A stretch of 64,000 bases of DNA from Formosa sp. L2A11 (lineage in GTDB: Bacteria; Bacteroidota; Bacteroidia; Flavobacteriales; Flavobacteriaceae), in the NCBI RefSeq assembly GCF_009796865.1, contig NZ_CP047028.1:2666001-2730000 (forward strand), written 5' to 3'. Below the pieces are notes generated by a model. The model searched no databases. It worked only from the letters and a program-made list of their open reading frames with translations, and was not told where the DNA came from. Made by a program: the position numbers and the translations under genes. Position 1 is the stretch's first letter, and every line of letters begins with the position of its first letter. Below are positions 26,434 to 36,889 of the stretch, piece after piece.

Positions 26434-29400
26434 ATGAAAAACGCACTATACAGAAACTATTTTAGAGCAAAAATAGATCTGAAAATAAAAATATCCACAC
26501 TGTTTTTATTTGCTGTCTTATTTCAAGTTAGCGCGAACACTTCTAACGATTTACAATTCATTTCAATGAAAATGGAAAATGCATCTATTGGAACTGTTTT
26601 TAATGAGATAGAAAGAAGTACCGATTATAATATTCTTTACAAAGACTCTACACTTGATTTAAATAAAAAAGTCACTGTAGATGTTGTTAAGGTTGAAATA
26701 GGAACTTTAATGCATATTATATTAAAAGAAAGTAACGTTTCGTTTGAAGTAAGAAGAAAGTTAATTGTACTTATAGAAAAAGATAAAAACGCTATAGCAA
26801 ACAGTATTCAATCTATAAAAGAAAATCCTATTAAAGTAACAGGTACTGTTACAGACGAAAATAATTTGCCTTTACCAGGTGTTAGCGTTGTTATTAAGGA
26901 TTCTATGAAAGGTGTTTCTACAGATTTTGATGGAAACTACACATTAGATGTCCCTACAGGAAAAGTATTAGTTTTTTCTTATGTTGGTTATGAAACCAAA
27001 GAAATAACTGTTGGCTCAGAATCTATAATACATGTATCTATGGTTCCTGGTGTAAATAGCCTTGATGAAGTTATTATTACAGCCATAGGGACTAAACAAT
27101 TAAAAGACAAATCTGGATCTACAAGTTCTTCAATCCAATCAGATAATATAGAAAAATCTGGAGAAACGGGTTTAATTAATTCATTAGCAGGTAAAGCTTC
27201 TGGTGTTCGTATTGGAAAATCTAACGGAGATCCAGGTGCTGGGTCATCAATTCAAATACGTGGAGCCAATACCATTCAAGGTGCTAGTCAGCCTTTAATT
27301 GTTTTAGATGGAATTCCTGTTAGTAATGATAATATTGGAGATGTTAGTGTAAGTCAGCAATCCAGATTAGACGATATTAACCCTAAGGATATTGCCTCTG
27401 TGCAAATTCTAAAAGGGGCATCTGCAGCAGCACTTTGGGGATCTCGAGCAGCAAATGGAGTTATCATGATAACCACAAAAAGTGGTCAACTTAATAAAAG
27501 ACCTACCGTTCAATATTCTTTTTCTCAATCTTACGACAACATAAATGTTCGTACACAACTTCAAGATCAATACGGACAAGGTAGAAACGGTGAATTTAAT
27601 GTTTCTTATGGGGAATCTTGGGGAGATAAAATAGCAAACCGTTCTGGTGAAGCAGATATTGTAGATACTTCAGGAGCATCTTTTGTTTCTAATACAACAG
27701 GAAATAAATATTATTCAATAATTACAAAAAATGCTAAAGAAACTTACAAAAATAGTAATTATAATAAAGTATTTAGAACAGGTGTTTATACACAAAATAA
27801 TATTTCTGTAAATGGTGGTGGTGAAAAGGCATCTTACTTTTTTAGTTATGAAAACTTAGACCAAGACGGTATTATAGAAAATTACGATTATAAAAGACAA
27901 AATATTAGATTGAATACTAAATTTCAAGTTACCGATTGGTTAACATGGAATAATAGAGTGTCTTACACAAATACTAAATCTAACAGAATAGTACAAGCGG
28001 GAGAAAATACTAATGGCGTGTTATTAGGGCTTTTAAGAGCATCTCCAGATTTTGATATTACAGATTATAAAGGGACATATACGTCTGCTAACGGAGAGAT
28101 TTTTAATAATCGCCAACGTTCTTACAGAAGACATCTTGGAGAAGCAGAAAATCCTATCTATAATAATCCGCTTTGGACAATAAATGAACAAAAAGCTCCG
28201 AGTGATGTTAATCGATTTATTATTAATCCAGAATTAACTATAGATCCTGTTGATTGGTTAAAGGTTATTTTAAGAGGAGGTATGGATTACTATAATGATA
28301 CGCGAAGTGAATTTTATCCAATAGGATCTGCTAGTAGCACCAGAAGTGGTGGATATTGGACGCAAACAGATATTGTAAACAAAGAACTTAATTTTGATGG
28401 AATTGCTATAGCAACTCACGATTTTAGTGAAGATTTAGGTGTGTCTGCTACATTCGGGTACAACATTAATGATAGAGATAGAGTTGTTAACTATAATACG
28501 TTAAGTCCTTTTGCTGTAGATTCAGATTTAGCAACTCCAGATTTAAATCCTGACCAATCTTCTACGTCTTGGGATAGAACAATTACAAAAATAAGATCTA
28601 ACCGTGGTTATGGAATATTAGGATTCAATTTGTATAAACAATTATTTATTAATTTCTCAGGTGCTTTAGAAGCCGCTTCTACAATTAAGGGGAGTTTTTT
28701 CTATCCTTCGGTAGATTTAGCATGGCAATTTACAGACCTTTTAAATACCGATTTTTTAAGTTTCGGAAAGTTTAGAGCATCATGGGGAAAAGTAGGTATT
28801 CAGCCAGAACCTTATAAATTTGAAACTTTGGCAACTACAGGTTTTTCTTCTTTTGGAGGTGCATTTATGGTAGATTCTGAAAAAGGAAATTCTAATTTAA
28901 GACCAGAGATTAAAACAGAATGGGAAGTTGGAGGAGATTTAAGATTCTTTAAAAATAGATTATCATTAGGAATTACATATTATGAAAATAAAACTAAAGA
29001 CATCTTATTTGCTGTAAAAGCGAATCCGAGTTCTGGTTTTAACTATAATTATAAAAATGCTGCTGTTATAGAAAATAAAGGTCTTGAAATAGATCTTACC
29101 GGAAGATTGGTTGAAACAGAAGATTTTAAACTTTCATTTAATACAAATTACAATAACAATAAAAATAAAGTAGTTGATATTGCAGGAGCAGAAACTGTAG
29201 ATATTGGAGGTACATCTAAAGCTGTTAAAGGATATGCAATGAGTTCTTTTTATCTACCAGGAACACTTCGTAATGCTGACAATAGCTTAGATCTAGATGC
29301 TAATGGTTTTCCGCAATTAGATACCCAAAGTCGTGTATTAGGAGATCCAAATCCGGATTGGAGAGGTGGTTTAGGAATGAAATTCGAATATAAAGATTTT

Positions 29401-29925
29401 GATTTTAGTTTTCTATTTGAACACTCTCATGGCGGAGATTATATAAACCGTACTAATATTGTGCTTTACGGTTTTGGAAATCATGCAAATGTTGCAAAAG
29501 AGGTTACTTTATCTGAAAATATGGTAAATGTTAATGGAGATGTTTTTGCTGCAGGAACAACAGTTAGAGGTAATGTAAAAGATTTTGGAGCAGGAAACGT
29601 ATTGCTTGACGAATCTTGGTACCGAGGAATTGGTGGAGGATTAGGTTTTAATAAAACTAATGACCTTTATATAGAAGATGCTACTTGGACCAAACTACGT
29701 AATGTTACTATTGGTTATACGTTTTCTAAACTTAAAATAAGTAAAAAACTAGCTTTAGAATCTTTAAGATTTTCTGTTACAGGACGTGATTTAATTTTAT
29801 GGACAGATATTATTGATGTAGATCCAGAAACGAACAATTACGGAGTAAGTAATGCCTTTGGTATGAACTATTTCAATAACCCTGGAACACGTTCTGTTTT
29901 GTTTAATATTCAAGCTAACCTATAA
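26434..29925 (+). CDS. SusC/RagA-family TonB-dependent transducer
   Basis: This 1163-residue outer-membrane receptor has a signal peptide, an STN domain (about 45-118) for contact with FecR, a carboxypeptidase-regulatory-like beta domain (about 130-205, GTVTDENNLPLPGVSVVIK), a plug domain (about 215-350, with IQIRGANTIQGASQPLIVLDG and GVIMITTKSG) and a C-terminal 22-strand barrel. The SusC/SusD pair forms a lidded nutrient importer. Together with its exported downstream hydrolases, the substrate is inferred to be peptide-like rather than a glycan. Confidence 0.95.
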   Translation: MKNALYRNYFRAKIDLKIKISTLFLFAVLFQVSANTSNDLQFISMKMENASIGTVFNEIERSTDYNILYKDSTLDLNKKVTVDVVKVEIGTLMHIILKESNVSFEVRRKLIVLIEKDKNAIANSIQSIKENPIKVTGTVTDENNLPLPGVSVVIKDSMKGVSTDFDGNYTLDVPTGKVLVFSYVGYETKEITVGSESIIHVSMVPGVNSLDEVIITAIGTKQLKDKSGSTSSSIQSDNIEKSGETGLINSLAGKASGVRIGKSNGDPGAGSSIQIRGANTIQGASQPLIVLDGIPVSNDNIGDVSVSQQSRLDDINPKDIASVQILKGASAAALWGSRAANGVIMITTKSGQLNKRPTVQYSFSQSYDNINVRTQLQDQYGQGRNGEFNVSYGESWGDKIANRSGEADIVDTSGASFVSNTTGNKYYSIITKNAKETYKNSNYNKVFRTGVYTQNNISVNGGGEKASYFFSYENLDQDGIIENYDYKRQNIRLNTKFQVTDWLTWNNRVSYTNTKSNRIVQAGENTNGVLLGLLRASPDFDITDYKGTYTSANGEIFNNRQRSYRRHLGEAENPIYNNPLWTINEQKAPSDVNRFIINPELTIDPVDWLKVILRGGMDYYNDTRSEFYPIGSASSTRSGGYWTQTDIVNKELNFDGIAIATHDFSEDLGVSATFGYNINDRDRVVNYNTLSPFAVDSDLATPDLNPDQSSTSWDRTITKIRSNRGYGILGFNLYKQLFINFSGALEAASTIKGSFFYPSVDLAWQFTDLLNTDFLSFGKFRASWGKVGIQPEPYKFETLATTGFSSFGGAFMVDSEKGNSNLRPEIKTEWEVGGDLRFFKNRLSLGITYYENKTKDILFAVKANPSSGFNYNYKNAAVIENKGLEIDLTGRLVETEDFKLSFNTNYNNNKNKVVDIAGAETVDIGGTSKAVKGYAMSSFYLPGTLRNADNSLDLDANGFPQLDTQSRVLGDPNPDWRGGLGMKFEYKDFDFSFLFEHSHGGDYINRTNIVLYGFGNHANVAKEVTLSENMVNVNGDVFAAGTTVRGNVKDFGAGNVLLDESWYRGIGGGLGFNKTNDLYIEDATWTKLRNVTIGYTFSKLKISKKLALESLRFSVTGRDLILWTDIIDVDPETNNYGVSNAFGMNYFNNPGTRSVLFNIQANL

Positions 29926-29938
29926 AAACTCAATTAAT

Positions 29939-31336
29939 ATGAAATCAACATATAAAACATTACTATTGATTTTCACTGCCTTTGCTTTTTTAGGTTGTGA
30001 AAGTGTAGTCGACGATTTAAACGATAATCCAAATCAGTTAACCCTAGACGATATAGACGCAGGTCTATTCTTAAACGGGGCAGAACTTTCTAATATAAGT
30101 ATTCAATTGGGATCTTACAGCAGAATGGCAGGATACTGGTCTGGTCAATTGGTAGGGTATGAGCAAACAGAACTTGAACGCTACCAATATAATGTTACGA
30201 GTAGTACATTTGATTGGGATGGATACCAAAGTGTATTAACGCCTTTAAGAGAAATACAAGAAAGAACTACAGATAACCCATTATTGTTAGGGATTTCTAA
30301 AGTTGTTGAAGCTCATATGGTAGGAACCTATGCGTCTTTATTTGGAGATATTCCTTATTCTGAAGCACTTACAGATATTGAAAACCCTGTTTTTGACAAT
30401 CAAACTTACGTTTTTGAACAATTGCAACTGCTTTTAGATGAAGCTATTGCAGAACTTGAAAATGCAGGAGGTTATGGAGTACTCGAAGATTATATTTTTA
30501 ATGGAGATAGTGAAAAGTGGCTAGAATCTGCTTGGACGCTTAAAGCGCGTTACTATACACATACTAAAGAATATAGTTTAGCTTATGCAGCTGCTTTAAA
30601 TGGTATTTCATCTAGTTCAAATAACATGATGTTTAACCCACTTGATATTACTGGAGAAAATAGTACAAAAAACAAATATTATATTTTACTAGAATCAGGA
30701 CCTTACACAGGAACTAGCGGTAGTTATCTAGAGCAATTGTTAGATCCTACAAGTAGTGTGTCTCGTAATAATTCTAAAACAGACGAAACGGCTAGAGGTT
30801 TATATTATACTATAAATCAGACAACAGGAGATTCTAACCTTGGTATTGCTCAAGAATTGGAGCCACAACCCATGATAACGTATAGAGAAAACCTACTTAT
30901 TTTAGCCGAATCTGGATTTAGAACAAATGGGTTTACTACTGGTTTAGATCATTTAAATACATTGCGTGCATTTTTAAATACAGGAAGTTTTCTTAATACC
31001 AATTTTGCTTCAGAATCTTTTACTTATGAGGCGTATACTGCCGAAGATTTTAATGCAGGAGGAATAGAAAACATGGATAATATTGATGCAGATGATGCTT
31101 TGCTTCGTGAAATAATTGAAGAGCGTTATGTTTCTGGATTTACAACTTTTATGGCTTTTGATGACACACGTAGGTTACAAAAATCAGATTCAGATCTTGC
31201 TGTACCATTTCCTTTAAATGTAGCTACAAGCACGCAAAATGTAGAACGTATGTTATACCCAGAAGATGAAATTTTATCTAATTCAAACGCGCCATCAGAA
31301 CCCGGATTGTTTGCTGATACAGAGGTAAATCAATAA
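29939..31336 (+). CDS. SusD/RagB-family surface lipoprotein
   Basis: The 465-residue protein has lipobox FLGC (Cys20) and a helical SusD fold typical of the nutrient-binding SusD/RagB group; the C-terminal DDTRRLQKSDSDLAVPFPLN segment is characteristic. It is the substrate-binding lid of the SusC barrel encoded 14 bases upstream. The ligand is unknown. Members of this shorter SusD subgroup are often found with non-glycan loci, which agrees with the peptidase neighbours. Confidence 0.92.
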   Translation: MKSTYKTLLLIFTAFAFLGCESVVDDLNDNPNQLTLDDIDAGLFLNGAELSNISIQLGSYSRMAGYWSGQLVGYEQTELERYQYNVTSSTFDWDGYQSVLTPLREIQERTTDNPLLLGISKVVEAHMVGTYASLFGDIPYSEALTDIENPVFDNQTYVFEQLQLLLDEAIAELENAGGYGVLEDYIFNGDSEKWLESAWTLKARYYTHTKEYSLAYAAALNGISSSSNNMMFNPLDITGENSTKNKYYILLESGPYTGTSGSYLEQLLDPTSSVSRNNSKTDETARGLYYTINQTTGDSNLGIAQELEPQPMITYRENLLILAESGFRTNGFTTGLDHLNTLRAFLNTGSFLNTNFASESFTYEAYTAEDFNAGGIENMDNIDADDALLREIIEERYVSGFTTFMAFDDTRRLQKSDSDLAVPFPLNVATSTQNVERMLYPEDEILSNSNAPSEPGLFADTEVNQ

Positions 31337-31351
31337 TCTTAAACATATCAT

Positions 31352-32323
31352 ATGAAAATCGATAAAACAAAATCTGTTACAATGTATGGTATGACTTCTT
31401 TTAAGAAGGTCTTCCAAACGAAAAGTGTAGTATTATGTTTGCTAACTGCCACTGTATTTTTTCAAATACAGTGCAGTAGTAAAAAAACAATAGTAGATAA
31501 AGAGCAATCTCTTGTTGTAAAAGATATATTCGATCCAAGTTGGTTAGAAGCTACAGAAGGAAATATGCCTTTAGTTATAAGTGTGCCTCATGGAGGTTTA
31601 ATTTCTCCTGCAGAAATACCAGATCGTACTTGTGGTACAAGAGAGAAAGACGACAATACTAATTTGTTGGCTTACCAAATTAGTGAAGCCTTTGAAAAAC
31701 AAGGAAAAAAACCGTTTTTAATTGTATCTCAAATTGCGAGAGCTAAAATTGATTTAAATCGTGATATGGACGAAGCGACTTGCGAAAATGCCATGATGAA
31801 TTCTACTTGGTACCAATATCATAAATACATTGAAGCTGCAATTTCTAAAGCTGTAGCCCAATATGGTTATGCACTTTATATAGATTTACATGGACAAAGT
31901 CACCCTGTAAAACGATTAGAACTTGGTTACACGTTACGTAAGTCGGATTTAGAAACTAATAGTATGAGCACGACAGCTATAGAGACTAAATCTTCGCTTC
32001 AGAATTTATTAAATATGACCGATAATCAAACGCTTAAAGACTTGTTAATCGGCGAAAATGCGTTAGGTACTTTTTTTGCATCTAATGGTTATCCTGCAGT
32101 TCCGAGTTTACAAGATCCTTTTCCAAAATCTGACGAAGCATATTTTACAGGAGGTTATAACACCAGACGTTACACCTCTTTAGATTATCCTAAAGTATTT
32201 GGACTACAAATAGAAGCTAATTATAAAGTTCGTGCTTCTGAAGTTAATAGAAAGGAATTTTCTGAAGCTTTTGTGACATCTATCACAGATTATTTAGGCG
32301 TTGTAGAGACCTTAATTAAATAA
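31352..32323 (+). CDS. N-formylglutamate amidohydrolase-family lipoprotein
   Basis: This 323-residue protein carries the N-formylglutamate amidohydrolase (HutG-type) motifs: VISVPHGG, DDNTNLLAYQI, KIDLNRDMDEAT and YIDLHGQSHP, which supply metal and carboxylate ligands. Family members release Glu from N-formyl-Glu, and some act on related N-acyl or gamma-linked glutamates. Unlike HutG it is exported, with lipobox IQC (Cys41 from this start). An ATG at 31391 would give a more usual signal peptide length. It follows SusD by 15 bases, so the pair is probably co-transcribed. Confidence 0.88.
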   Translation: MKIDKTKSVTMYGMTSFKKVFQTKSVVLCLLTATVFFQIQCSSKKTIVDKEQSLVVKDIFDPSWLEATEGNMPLVISVPHGGLISPAEIPDRTCGTREKDDNTNLLAYQISEAFEKQGKKPFLIVSQIARAKIDLNRDMDEATCENAMMNSTWYQYHKYIEAAISKAVAQYGYALYIDLHGQSHPVKRLELGYTLRKSDLETNSMSTTAIETKSSLQNLLNMTDNQTLKDLLIGENALGTFFASNGYPAVPSLQDPFPKSDEAYFTGGYNTRRYTSLDYPKVFGLQIEANYKVRASEVNRKEFSEAFVTSITDYLGVVETLIK

Positions 32324-32347
32324 TTTTTAAATAGATAGTATTGAATA

Positions 32348-32439
32348 ACACTGGAGCGTTCACTCTCAATAATCCAGTGTATAATAAAATCTACCTCATC
32401 TGTTTTAAATATAATTTAGAGTAAATGAGGTAGGATTTT
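32348..32439 (+). promoter_or_regulatory. two successive hairpins inside the SusCD locus
   Basis: Hairpin 1 pairs ACACTGGA (32348-32355) with TCCAGTGT (32373-32380). Hairpin 2 pairs AAAATCTACCTCAT (32386-32399) with ATGAGGTAGGATTTT (32425-32439), one bulged G. Neither is followed by a strong T-run beyond ATTTTA. They lie between the transport/FGase block and the amidohydrolase block and may stabilise or attenuate the transcript. Confidence 0.45.
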
Positions 32440-32483
32440 ATCTGCAAATTAAGTTATAACAGTAATTTTTAATATACTTAAAA

Positions 32484-35400
32484 ATGAACAATAAAAAAGT
32501 TTACAGGTTTCTTATGCTTTTCAGCATTTTTATGTTTGTAAAACAAGGGTATAGTCAAGAAACCTTTCCTAAAAATGATGTTACAGATACCAGGCCACAA
32601 ACGGTAGCTTTTACAAATGCTACTATAATAGTAAATCCAACAACTACAATAGAAAATGGTACGTTATTAATTAAAGATGGTGCAATTGTATCTGTTTCTA
32701 ATACTACAGAAATACCAAAAGGCTACACACAAATAGATCTTATAGGGAAATACATATATCCTTCATTTATAGATATGTTTAGTACTTATGGTCAACCAGA
32801 AGTTAAACTTCCAAAACGTGAAAATCCATTTATAAAAAGAGAACAAATACAGTCTAGTACAAAAGGCCCATATAATGCTAATGAAGCTATTAAATCTAAT
32901 TATAATGGTACAGCATATTTTAGGGTAAATGAAAAACGTGCACTTAAATTAAGAGCACAAGGTTTTGGTGCTGTAGCTAGTATGCGACCAGATGGTATTG
33001 CACGTGGTACTGCAACATTTGTTGCTCTAGGAAATGAGAACGAAAATAGCATGGTATTAAAAAACAAAGTTGCCAGTCATTATTCGTTTGATAAAGGAAC
33101 TTCAACACAAGATTATCCCATTTCTCCAATGGGATCTATTGCTTTATTAAGACAAACGTTTTATGATGCAAAATGGTACGTCTCTAATTCTTCACGCACC
33201 TTTTCAGATCTTACTTTAGAGGCTATTGAAAACAATAAAGATTTACCACAAATTTTTGAAGCTAAAGATTGGTTAACAGATATTCAAGTGCATAAAATTG
33301 GACAGGAATTTAATATGAATTTCATTATTAAAGGTGGAGGAAATGAATACCAACGTTTAGAAGAAATTAAACAGTTAAATTCATCTTTAATAATTCCTAT
33401 AAATTTTCCTTCAGATTATAATGTCACAGATCCTGTTATTACAGACAAGATTACATTAGCCGATTTAAAACATTGGGAATTGGCGCCTTCAAATCCATCT
33501 CATTTAGAACAAGAAGGCATTTCGTTTGCTTTAACGACATATCCGCAAGAAAACCCATCACATTTCCTTGAAAATTTACGTAAAGCCGTTGCTTTTGGAT
33601 TAACTAAAAAACAAGCACTATCTAGTCTTACCACAACACCTGCAAAACTCCTTAAAGTTGATGATTTAGTTGGAACATTATCTAAAGGAAAATTAGCTAA
33701 TTTTATTATTGCTGATGGTGATATATTAGAGAACCAAACATTGCTTTTAGAAAACTGGGTAAAAGGTAAACCTTATATTATTCAGGAAACTATAAATAAA
33801 AATTTTGTAGGAGCATATATTTTAAATGTTGGCTCTATTAAAACAGAATTAAAAATAGGCATTAATAAGGGGAAATATATAGCGACTATTAGTTCTACAG
33901 ATGGATCTGAAGATAAAGCAGATTTTAGAATGGATGGAGATCTTCCTATTTTACAATTTGTAACGAATAATTCTCAATATAATTTAAAAGGATGGCAGGT
34001 TTCAGAACCAAATAAAATTGTTTTTAAAGGCACAGGAACACTTAATTTTAAAGACGAAATAGTGTGGTCTGCAGAAAAGACTGCTAATGACAAGTTAAAA
34101 GATAAGAAAGAATCATCAAGTGATTTTGATAACTTAGGCGCTGTTTTTTACCCGTTTTTAGCCTTCGGAAATACAAGTAAAATAACTTCAGAAAATATCC
34201 TAATTACCAATGTAACCATCTGGACAAATGAAGAATCGGGTATATTAGAAGGGACAGATATACTACTAGAGGGTGGTAAAATATCTAAAATAGGTAAAAA
34301 TTTGTCTGCAGAAGGCTCTCAAATTATAGATGGAACAGGAAAACATCTTACACCTGGAATTATAGACGAGCATTCGCATATTGCCTTAAACGGAATTAAT
34401 GAAATTGCACCAAATTCTAGTATGGTGCGTATGGATGATGTTGTAGACTCTGAAGATCCTGGTATTTATAGAGCTTTGGCAGGAGGTGTTGTTGCAGCAC
34501 AATTATTGCATGGATCATCAGATCCTATTGGAGGCCAGTCGGCATTAATTAAACTTAAATGGGGAGAATCTCCAGAAGGACTTATAATAAAAGATGCAGA
34601 TCCTTTTATAAAATTTGCATTAGGAGAAAATCCAAAACGCTCAAAAAGTGGACCTTCTATTCGGTTTCCTAGAAGTTTAATGGGAATGGAACAATTCTAT
34701 ACAGATGCATTTACAGAGGCGTTAGCGTATCAAAAAAAAAGGGATACTTATAATCAATTAAGTAAGAAGCAGAAAGCAAAAGCAGTTATGCCTAGAAAAA
34801 ACTTGGTGCATGAAGCGATGTTAGAAGTTATAGAAGAGAAACGCTTTATTTCATCACATTCATATCAGCAAAAAGAAATGCTTATGCTTATGGATGTTGC
34901 AGATCGTTTTGGCTTTACAATTAATACGTTTACTCATGCCTTAGAAGGTTACCGTATAGCCGATAAAATGCTTGAACATGGTGTTGGTGGTAGTACGTTT
35001 TCCGATCGTTGGAATTTTAAGTGGGAAACACGAAATGCAATTCCATATAATGCCACAATAATGAATACTGTTGGTGTTACTACAGCAATAAACTCTGATA
35101 GTGGAGAAACCATTAGACATTTAAATCATGAAGCCTCTAAGGCAATAAAGTATGGTAATACATCTCAAGAGGATGCATTAAAAATGATAACATTAAACCC
35201 TGCAAAATTATTACACTTAGACGATACTATGGGAAGTATAAAAGTAGGAAAGTCTGCAGATGTTGTCTTATGGTCAGGTCCGCCATTGTCTGTTTATTCT
35301 AAAGTAGAAAAAACAATAATTGAAGGCGCCATATACTTTGATATTGAAAAAGACAAAACACTTAGAACAACCATGCAAAATGAAAGAGCTCGAATTTTAA

Positions 35401-35495
35401 GTAAAATGGATGGATTAGAAAATGGTGCAAATCCAACAAAAATTTCAAAAGAAAAACCAGAATTTGATTGTGAATATATTCAAATGGGCAATTAA
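32484..35495 (+). CDS. exported double-domain amidohydrolase
   Basis: The 1003-residue protein has a signal peptide (about 1-24) and two amidohydrolase-superfamily domains. The first (to about 440) has the composite beta-sandwich start and a TPAKLLKVDDLVGTLSKGKL end but lacks the metal HxH (FIDMFSTYG at that place). The second (about 570-1003) has intact ligands: LTPGIIDEHSHIA, later His residues in SHSYQQ and FTHALEGYR, and AINSDSGE near the end. It probably hydrolyses a dipeptide or cyclic amide in the periplasm. Such long proteins are typically followed by a shorter amidohydrolase, as here. Confidence 0.9.
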   Translation: MNNKKVYRFLMLFSIFMFVKQGYSQETFPKNDVTDTRPQTVAFTNATIIVNPTTTIENGTLLIKDGAIVSVSNTTEIPKGYTQIDLIGKYIYPSFIDMFSTYGQPEVKLPKRENPFIKREQIQSSTKGPYNANEAIKSNYNGTAYFRVNEKRALKLRAQGFGAVASMRPDGIARGTATFVALGNENENSMVLKNKVASHYSFDKGTSTQDYPISPMGSIALLRQTFYDAKWYVSNSSRTFSDLTLEAIENNKDLPQIFEAKDWLTDIQVHKIGQEFNMNFIIKGGGNEYQRLEEIKQLNSSLIIPINFPSDYNVTDPVITDKITLADLKHWELAPSNPSHLEQEGISFALTTYPQENPSHFLENLRKAVAFGLTKKQALSSLTTTPAKLLKVDDLVGTLSKGKLANFIIADGDILENQTLLLENWVKGKPYIIQETINKNFVGAYILNVGSIKTELKIGINKGKYIATISSTDGSEDKADFRMDGDLPILQFVTNNSQYNLKGWQVSEPNKIVFKGTGTLNFKDEIVWSAEKTANDKLKDKKESSSDFDNLGAVFYPFLAFGNTSKITSENILITNVTIWTNEESGILEGTDILLEGGKISKIGKNLSAEGSQIIDGTGKHLTPGIIDEHSHIALNGINEIAPNSSMVRMDDVVDSEDPGIYRALAGGVVAAQLLHGSSDPIGGQSALIKLKWGESPEGLIIKDADPFIKFALGENPKRSKSGPSIRFPRSLMGMEQFYTDAFTEALAYQKKRDTYNQLSKKQKAKAVMPRKNLVHEAMLEVIEEKRFISSHSYQQKEMLMLMDVADRFGFTINTFTHALEGYRIADKMLEHGVGGSTFSDRWNFKWETRNAIPYNATIMNTVGVTTAINSDSGETIRHLNHEASKAIKYGNTSQEDALKMITLNPAKLLHLDDTMGSIKVGKSADVVLWSGPPLSVYSKVEKTIIEGAIYFDIEKDKTLRTTMQNERARILSKMDGLENGANPTKISKEKPEFDCEYIQMGN

Positions 35496-35512
35496 TTAAA
35501 ACATTAAAAATT

Positions 35513-36832
35513 ATGAAAGCTAATAAATTATATATCCTATTGCTGTTAATAATGTCCGCTTCATTTTCAAATCATGTATTCGGACAATGGATGCCCGAAG
35601 TAGCAAAACCTCAAACAGAACCCATTTTATTATCTGGAGGAACAGTGCATACTGGAGATGGTCTTGTTCTAGAAAATACAGCCGTTGGTTTTGATCAAGG
35701 CAAAATTACCTATTTGGGAAAAGAAGACGATTTAGGAACAAAAAAAGACACCTATAAAATTATAGATATTTCAGGACAGCATGTGTATCCTGGTTTTATT
35801 CTACTAAATTCTACTATCGGAATTCAGGAAATAAGTGCAGTTCCACACTCTAACGACGTTTTGGAAGAAGGCGATTTTAATCCTAATTTAAACACCATGT
35901 ATGCATACGATGCCGGATCTACATACATACCAACATTACGTTTTAATGGTATTTTGTATGTAGAGTCTATTCGACCTCGCGGTGTAATATCCGGCACATC
36001 GTCTGTCATGGAACTCGATGGTTGGAACTGGCAAGATGCGGTATTTAAAAAAGAAGCTGCAATTCATTTACATTGGCCTTCGTCTTTAAAAGCAATAGTA
36101 GATAAAGAAACAAATACGCTTCAAATGCTGCCAAATCCATCTTATAAAGACGTAAGAGATAAACTTGAAAGCTTATTCATAGCATCTATAGCGTATCGCG
36201 ATACCAAGGAAAAACCAATCAATTTAAAACTAGAAGCATTAGAAGGATTATATTTAGGGAATAAAACGTTAATAATTCATGCTACCGAACCTAAAGAAAT
36301 TATTGAAGGTATTTCTTTTGCTCAAAAGTTTGGAGTGAAAAATATTGCTTTGGAAGCTTCAAATGCGGTTTTAAAAGTGAAATCATTTTTAAAAGAAAAC
36401 AACATTCCTGTTATACTTCCTCCAACGTATAATTTACCACGATCTTCTGATTTGGATTACGATACATATTATGCTCTACCTAATTTACTAATGAAGGATG
36501 GTATTGTAGTGGCATTAAATCATTCAGGATCTTTATCTAACGCCATGAATTTACCTTTTTACGCAGGAACAGCTGCAGCTTTTGGTTTAGATAAAGAAGA
36601 GGCTCTTAAAACAATTACGTTAAATCCTGCCAAAATACTTGGTATAGACGATAGGGTGGGAACCATAACAATGGGTAAAGATGCCAGTTTATTTGTGTCT
36701 AATGGAGATGCGCTTGATGTACAATCTAACGCCTTAACAATGGCATTCATTAGAGGAAAAAAGCTAACGTTAGATGGCCCGCATCAAGAAAATTTTAAAA
36801 TTTACTCAGAAAAATATAGTCAAAAAAATTAA
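35513..36832 (+). CDS. exported amidohydrolase-family protein, probably without its metal site
   Basis: This 439-residue protein has a signal peptide and an amidohydrolase fold (start LLSGGTVHTGDGLVLENTA, end LNPAKILGIDDRVGTITMGKDA). At the metal motif it reads YPGFILLNSTIGI instead of HxH, so metal binding is unlikely. It lies 17 bases after the double-domain amidohydrolase and resembles the first, degenerate half of that protein. I infer a structural partner rather than an independent enzyme. Confidence 0.85.
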   Translation: MKANKLYILLLLIMSASFSNHVFGQWMPEVAKPQTEPILLSGGTVHTGDGLVLENTAVGFDQGKITYLGKEDDLGTKKDTYKIIDISGQHVYPGFILLNSTIGIQEISAVPHSNDVLEEGDFNPNLNTMYAYDAGSTYIPTLRFNGILYVESIRPRGVISGTSSVMELDGWNWQDAVFKKEAAIHLHWPSSLKAIVDKETNTLQMLPNPSYKDVRDKLESLFIASIAYRDTKEKPINLKLEALEGLYLGNKTLIIHATEPKEIIEGISFAQKFGVKNIALEASNAVLKVKSFLKENNIPVILPPTYNLPRSSDLDYDTYYALPNLLMKDGIVVALNHSGSLSNAMNLPFYAGTAAAFGLDKEEALKTITLNPAKILGIDDRVGTITMGKDASLFVSNGDALDVQSNALTMAFIRGKKLTLDGPHQENFKIYSEKYSQKN

Positions 36833-36889
36833 TTTACTCAATGTATGTATTTAAAACAAATTAAAATCGACTCTATTTTTAATTTAAAG

